A stretch of 8,414 bases of DNA from Alphaproteobacteria bacterium UBA6038 (GTDB lineage Bacteria; Pseudomonadota; Alphaproteobacteria; Micropepsales; Micropepsaceae), in NCBI GenBank assembly GCA_002429315.1, contig DIZC01000045.1:55482-63895 (forward strand), written 5' to 3'. Both the position numbers and the translations under genes were made by a program. Shown here in pieces: positions 5,952 through 8,414 of the stretch; position 1 is the stretch's first letter, and each line of letters starts with the position of its first letter. The notes below the pieces were generated by a model, which did not search any database, was not told the origin of the DNA, and saw only the letters and a program-made list of their open reading frames with translations.

Positions 5952-6155
5952 ATGCCGAGAACCGTGGCGCAATGGACTGGCGTTGCCGTCACCGCAATCA
6001 TCGTCTTCGGCTGCGACGTGGACGTGATCTACGCCATGCCGCTCGGTATCCTGGCCGGCGCGCTCGCCACATTCTTCGTCTCGCTGGACGATGCCCGGCA
6101 ACGGACATCGCTGCTGACCCGCGCGACGGCGCTAAGCCGCGCCCGAGGGAATTGA
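5952..6155 (+). CDS. Probable 67-residue two-helix membrane protein of unknown function
   Basis: This small ORF (MPRTVAQWTGVAVTAIIVF...) has third codon positions that are almost all G or C, the pattern of the surrounding genes. It encodes two hydrophobic stretches, about residues 8-21 and 26-44 (IYAMPLGILAGALATFF), then a charged tail DDARQR and a basic C-terminus. I do not recognise a family. The start is uncertain: CAGGGG lies immediately before ATG 5952 with almost no spacing, and no better in-frame ATG is present. It is preceded by the CtrA-like site at 5871-5885 and followed 82 bp later by the NUDIX gene on the same strand. The opposite-strand frame over part of this region looks like a shadow. 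Codon pattern and membrane character make it more likely real than not. Confidence 0.55.
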   Translation: MPRTVAQWTGVAVTAIIVFGCDVDVIYAMPLGILAGALATFFVSLDDARQRTSLLTRATALSRARGN

Positions 6156-6237
6156 GGTTCAGCGCCCCTTCCAGTTCTTGGAACACCGGCTGCGGGGTCT
6201 TCTCGCAAGAGAAAGCGGAGCTTGGTACGGTCCTCCG

Positions 6238-6696
6238 ATGGCCGCGCGGCGCTCCCGTTTTCTTCCCTGGCTGCTCGCCTACAAGGCGCTCCGGACGCCG
6301 GTGGCGTTCGGCGTCAGTGCCGTCGTCCCGGATGCGCAAGGCCGCGCGCTTCTCGTGCGTCAGCGCTACACGCCGGGTTGGCATTTTGCGGGTGGCGGCG
6401 TGGACCGCGGCGAGCCGCCCGCCAAAGCAATTGTCCGCGAACTTGAAGAGGAAGTCGGGCTGCAGTCCTCGGCCGCACCGGTCCTGCTTGGCCTTTACAC
6501 GCGCACCGTCGGTATGGCGACGAATGTCGTGGCCTTCTATCGCGTAAGCGACGCCGCGATCGCGTTCCACCCGAACGCCGAGATCGCGGAGGTCCTATGG
6601 GCAGATCTCCACGCGCCGCCGGAGGACGCCACACCCGCCACTTTGCGCCGCTTCGCCGAACTCAGAGGCGAGGCGGAGCAAAGCGAATACTGGTGA
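6238..6696 (+). CDS. NUDIX hydrolase
   Basis: The 152-residue protein contains a perfect Nudix box at residues 53-75 (GGVDRGEPPAKAIVRELEEEVGL: G, E59, R67-E68, E71-E72, G74), which binds Mg2+ and cleaves nucleoside diphosphates linked to another group. The sequence before it, FGVSAVVPDAQGRALLVRQRYTPGWHFAGG, is the usual beta-sheet lead-in of this fold. The substrate (damaged nucleotide, NDP-sugar or other) cannot be told from the sequence. ATG 6238 (MAARRSRFLPWLL) is preferred over an in-frame TTG at 6178 because the Nudix fold begins shortly after it. The ribosome-binding site is poor: GGAG at 6217-6220 is 17 nt away, just after a small GNRA-loop hairpin TTCTC-GCAA-GAGAA (6200-6213). The gene ends 39 bp from the convergent dehydrogenase gene. 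Confidence 0.88.
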   Translation: MAARRSRFLPWLLAYKALRTPVAFGVSAVVPDAQGRALLVRQRYTPGWHFAGGGVDRGEPPAKAIVRELEEEVGLQSSAAPVLLGLYTRTVGMATNVVAFYRVSDAAIAFHPNAEIAEVLWADLHAPPEDATPATLRRFAELRGEAEQSEYW

Positions 6697-6697
6697 A

Positions 6698-6729
6698 CAC
6701 AATTGTCGTCCCCGGAGATGACAATGGTG
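6698..6729. terminator. Hairpin between convergent genes, probable bidirectional terminator
   Basis: CACAATTGTCGTC (6698-6710) pairs with GATGACAATGGTG (6717-6729) over 13 positions, with one A-G mismatch and one G-T wobble, around the loop CCCGGA. It starts one base after the NUDIX stop and ends 6 bp before the stop of the minus-strand dehydrogenase. Position and stem length argue for transcription termination or 3'-end protection on both sides. No T-tract follows on either strand, so it is not a textbook intrinsic terminator. Confidence 0.55.
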
Positions 6730-6735
6730 CACCGA

Positions 6736-7653
6736 TCAAACCGGATCCCAGCCGAACACGCTGGTGGTGGCGCCGAGATCGACGAAGCTCGGCCTTAGCG
6801 CTGCCATGCAGTGATTGGCGACGGTCTCTGGAGTCCAGCCTTCCACCTTTCCGATGCCGCGAATGGGCCGCGGCTGCGACACGAGGAATATCTCATTGCC
6901 GCGCGCGGCGAAGATCTGCCCCGTCACGTCGCGGCACGCCGGCGATGCCAAAGCCACCGCCAGCTGCGCCACCTGATCGGCGCGCATCCTGTTTTTCATC
7001 CGCTCCACCCGCTTGGCGCTGTTTTCATCCTTGATGGGAATGGTCGCGATCATGCGCGACCACGCGAACGGCGCGATGCAGTTCGAGCGCACATTCACGC
7101 GCGCACCTTCCATGGCGACGATCCGCGACAGCCCAACGATGCCCATCTTCGCGGCGGCGTAGTTCGCCTGTCCGACATTGCCGATCAGCCCCGAGGTGGA
7201 GGTGAAGAGCACGAAGGCGCCATCCTGCTGCTCGCGGAAATGATTGATGGCGGCGCGGCACACATTGTAGCTGCCGTTCAGATGCACATCGAGAACGCGG
7301 TCCCAGTCTTCGTCCGTCATCTTGTGGAACATCGTGTCGCGCAGGATGCCGGCGGGATTGATGATGGCGTGCAGACCTTTGAAGGTGTCCATCGCCTGCT
7401 CGATCATGCGCGCCACGCCGCCGCGGCTGGTCACCGAGTCCGAATTGGACACCGCCTTGCCGCCGGCGGCCTTGATCTCGCGCGCCACCGTCTCCGCAGG
7501 CCCTGCCGAGCCTTCGTCGCCGCCCGCCACGCCGCCGCCCAGATCGTTCACCACAACGCTCGCGCCTTCGCGCGCCGCCAGCAGCGCACATTCCTTGCCG
7601 ATGCCGTTGGCGCCGCCGGTCACCAGAACGACCTTGCCTTCCAGGACATCCAT
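6736..7653 (-). CDS. Short-chain dehydrogenase resembling the (3R)-hydroxyacyl-CoA dehydrogenase domain of MFE-2
   Basis: The 305-residue protein starts at ATG 7653-7651, with a consensus GGAGGT (complement of 7659-7664) 5 nt upstream. It has the classical SDR layout: TGGANGIG (12-19) for the dinucleotide, VVVND with D37 favouring NAD(H), NPAG (99-102) in place of NNAG, N126, catalytic S152, and Y165-x3-K169 in GQANYAAAK. The ND-LGGGVAGGDEGSAGPAETVA insertion, INPAGILRDTMFHKMTDEDWD and the tail of about 50 residues beyond a minimal SDR are typical of the MFE-2/17-beta-HSD4 dehydrogenase domain. That enzyme oxidises 3-hydroxyacyl-CoA in fatty-acid or steroid side-chain breakdown. No hydratase or SCP2 domain is attached. 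The exact substrate is inferred from resemblance. It is divergent from the GNAT gene with only 39 bp between starts. Confidence 0.88.
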   Translation of the reverse strand: MDVLEGKVVLVTGGANGIGKECALLAAREGASVVVNDLGGGVAGGDEGSAGPAETVAREIKAAGGKAVSNSDSVTSRGGVARMIEQAMDTFKGLHAIINPAGILRDTMFHKMTDEDWDRVLDVHLNGSYNVCRAAINHFREQQDGAFVLFTSTSGLIGNVGQANYAAAKMGIVGLSRIVAMEGARVNVRSNCIAPFAWSRMIATIPIKDENSAKRVERMKNRMRADQVAQLAVALASPACRDVTGQIFAARGNEIFLVSQPRPIRGIGKVEGWTPETVANHCMAALRPSFVDLGATTSVFGWDPV

Positions 7654-7692
7654 GGCTTACCTCCACCGATTTCTCGCGCGGAGCGTAGCGGC

Positions 7693-8268
7693 GTGTCGGA
7701 TGCGGGCAAAGAGTGGGAGATCAGGCCGGAAGCATCGGGCGATGCACCGGCTGTGGGCGCGCTGGTGGCAAAAGCGTTCGGTCCGGGACGATTTGCGAAA
7801 TCGGCCTATCGGCTGCGCGAAGGCGTCGATCCGGAACCGGGATTGAGTTTCGTCGCGGTGGAGAACGCGGTGTTGCGCGGCTCGGTGCGCTTCTGGCCGA
7901 TCTTCGTCGGCCGCCAACCGGCGCTGCTGTTGGGGCCGCTGGCGGTGGAATCCGATCAGCGCGGCCGCGGCCTCGGCATCGCCCTGATGGAGCGCGGCAT
8001 TGCCGAAGCCAAGCGCCTCGGCCACCGCGCCGTCATTCTGGTGGGCGATGCGCCGTACTACGCGCGCGTCGGCTTCGCGCAGTTGCCGAAGGACAGTGTG
8101 AAGTTTCCCGGACCGGTGGACAAGGGCCGCATCCTGGGCCTGGCGCTGGTGGACGGCGCTTTGGAGTCGCTCACCGGTGAAGTCGCGCGCGCCCGCATCG
8201 ATCGTCCCGTCTGCGCCGCCGGCGCCGCGGTGGGCCCGGGAGGAGGGCTGGTCATTAATACCGGCTGA
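7693..8268 (+). CDS. GNAT-family N-acetyltransferase (YhbS-like)
   Basis: The 191-residue product carries the GNAT acetyl-CoA site: LLLGPLAVESDQRGRGLGIALM, with Q89-R-G-R-G-L-G95 as the pyrophosphate-binding loop. It then has the helix ERGIAEAKRLGHRAVILVGD and the YYARVGF stretch (122-128), which is characteristic of YhbS-type members. It probably acetylates a small molecule or protein amine in the cytoplasm; the acceptor is unknown. The start is taken as GTG 7693 (VSDAGKEWEIRPEA), because GGAG at 7680-7683 lies 9 nt upstream, the fold begins about 8 residues later, and there is no in-frame ATG nearby. The open frame extends far upstream across the opposite-strand dehydrogenase, but that part is shadow. 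The last 30 residues are Ala/Gly-rich and divergent. Confidence 0.85.
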   Translation: MSDAGKEWEIRPEASGDAPAVGALVAKAFGPGRFAKSAYRLREGVDPEPGLSFVAVENAVLRGSVRFWPIFVGRQPALLLGPLAVESDQRGRGLGIALMERGIAEAKRLGHRAVILVGDAPYYARVGFAQLPKDSVKFPGPVDKGRILGLALVDGALESLTGEVARARIDRPVCAAGAAVGPGGGLVINTG

Positions 8269-8303
8269 CCGCTACATTTAATCTTCCAGACAGGATTTCT
8301 GGC

Positions 8304-8332
8304 TTGACAGCGTGACGCTGGTTGTGTACATT
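8304..8332 (+). promoter_or_regulatory. Near-consensus sigma-70-type promoter
   Basis: A perfect -35 hexamer TTGACA (8304-8309) is followed, at the ideal 17-nt spacing, by TACATT (8327-8332), which matches four of six -10 positions. Transcription would begin near 8339. This is the clearest promoter in the window. It lies 35 bp after the GNAT stop and points to the right, away from any visible gene. Confidence 0.7.
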
Positions 8333-8338
8333 CACCCC

Positions 8339-8403
8339 ATCCTCCGGCGCTGCGCCCGGAGGCGGCCCGGCCGGCGGAAATCCCGCAGTCCCGGGCTTTT
8401 TTG
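8339..8403 (+). ncRNA. Putative short RNA or terminated leader, about 65 nt, two hairpins
   Basis: The predicted transcript runs from the start point of the TTGACA promoter to a T6 tract. It would fold into hairpin 1, CCTCCGG (8341-8347) with CCGGAGG (8356-8362), then a terminator hairpin. No start codon with a ribosome-binding site or plausible leader peptide is visible. It could be a stand-alone small RNA or a constitutive leader ending in an attenuator for a gene beyond 8414. I do not recognise an Rfam family. The boundaries are inferred from the promoter and terminator. Confidence 0.45.
8365..8402 (+). terminator. Intrinsic (Rho-independent) terminator
   Basis: GCCCGG (8365-8370) pairs with CCGGGC (8391-8396). 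Inside, GCGG (8374-8377) pairs with CCGC (8383-8386) beyond a small internal loop. Six T's (8397-8402) follow the stem directly. This is the only hairpin with a T-tract in the window. It may end the short RNA started at 8339 or act as a regulated attenuator. Confidence 0.7.
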
Positions 8404-8414
8404 TTGCCTGGCGC

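Noticed and set aside
5871..6101. 76-codon minus-strand frame opposite the 67-aa membrane ORF
   Set aside because: Charged, low-complexity product typical of an antisense shadow; the plus frame has better codon pattern and membrane helices.
6178..6237. TTG-initiated 20-residue N-terminal extension of the NUDIX protein
   Set aside because: No clear ribosome-binding site and no family resemblance in the added residues; ATG 6238 gives a typical length. Some doubt remains because the ATG also has a poor site.
6811..7692. Long upstream extension of the GNAT frame
   Set aside because: It lies antisense to a complete SDR gene with a consensus ribosome-binding site; the GNAT fold begins only after GTG 7693.
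8286..8302. CCAGA/TCTGG pair after the GNAT gene as a terminator
   Set aside because: Only 5 bp with a 7-nt loop and no T-tract; it also abuts the strong promoter.

Overview
This is a GC-rich bacterial chromosomal segment. The protein families, one perfect TTAA-N7-TTAA (CtrA-type) site, and GC-rich palindromic repeats of a kind common between genes in Rhizobiales-like genomes point to an alphaproteobacterium. I cannot name the genus. I see no tRNA, rRNA, CRISPR array, transposase, integrase or phage gene.

Left part (1-5430). The window opens inside a saccharopine dehydrogenase / lysine 6-dehydrogenase family gene on the plus strand. Further right on the same strand is a complete ALDH7-family (antiquitin-like) aldehyde dehydrogenase that fits alpha-aminoadipate semialdehyde / piperideine-6-carboxylate oxidation. 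Together they suggest lysine catabolism: the first enzyme would make the semialdehyde and the second would oxidise it to alpha-aminoadipate. A beta-hydroxyacid-dehydrogenase-type oxidoreductase follows the ALDH but is split by a single-base frameshift near 4938-4944. Between the two lysine genes, on the minus strand, lies the most unusual gene here: one 560-codon ORF joining an exonuclease III-type AP endonuclease to a 5'-3' exonuclease (FEN-like) domain. Its linker contains a run of seven A's on the coding strand.

Middle part (5431-6735). A short intergenic stretch holds two small hairpins. It is followed by an 80-aa SHOCT-type membrane protein, a CtrA-like site, a probable 67-aa two-helix membrane protein and a NUDIX hydrolase. 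A strong hairpin separates the NUDIX gene from the convergent gene to its right.

Right part (6736-8414). A minus-strand short-chain dehydrogenase resembling the (3R)-hydroxyacyl-CoA dehydrogenase domain of MFE-2 is divergent, with 39 bp between starts, from a GTG-initiated GNAT acetyltransferase (YhbS-like). The last 110 bases hold a near-consensus sigma-70-type promoter followed about 65 nt later by a hairpin with a T6 tract. That is the architecture of a short non-coding RNA or of an attenuated leader for a gene beyond the window.

The most interesting points are the two-nuclease repair fusion with its A7 junction and the terminal promoter-terminator unit. The three-hairpin repeat at 896-1010, the CtrA-like site with its small membrane protein, and the frameshifted dehydrogenase come next.
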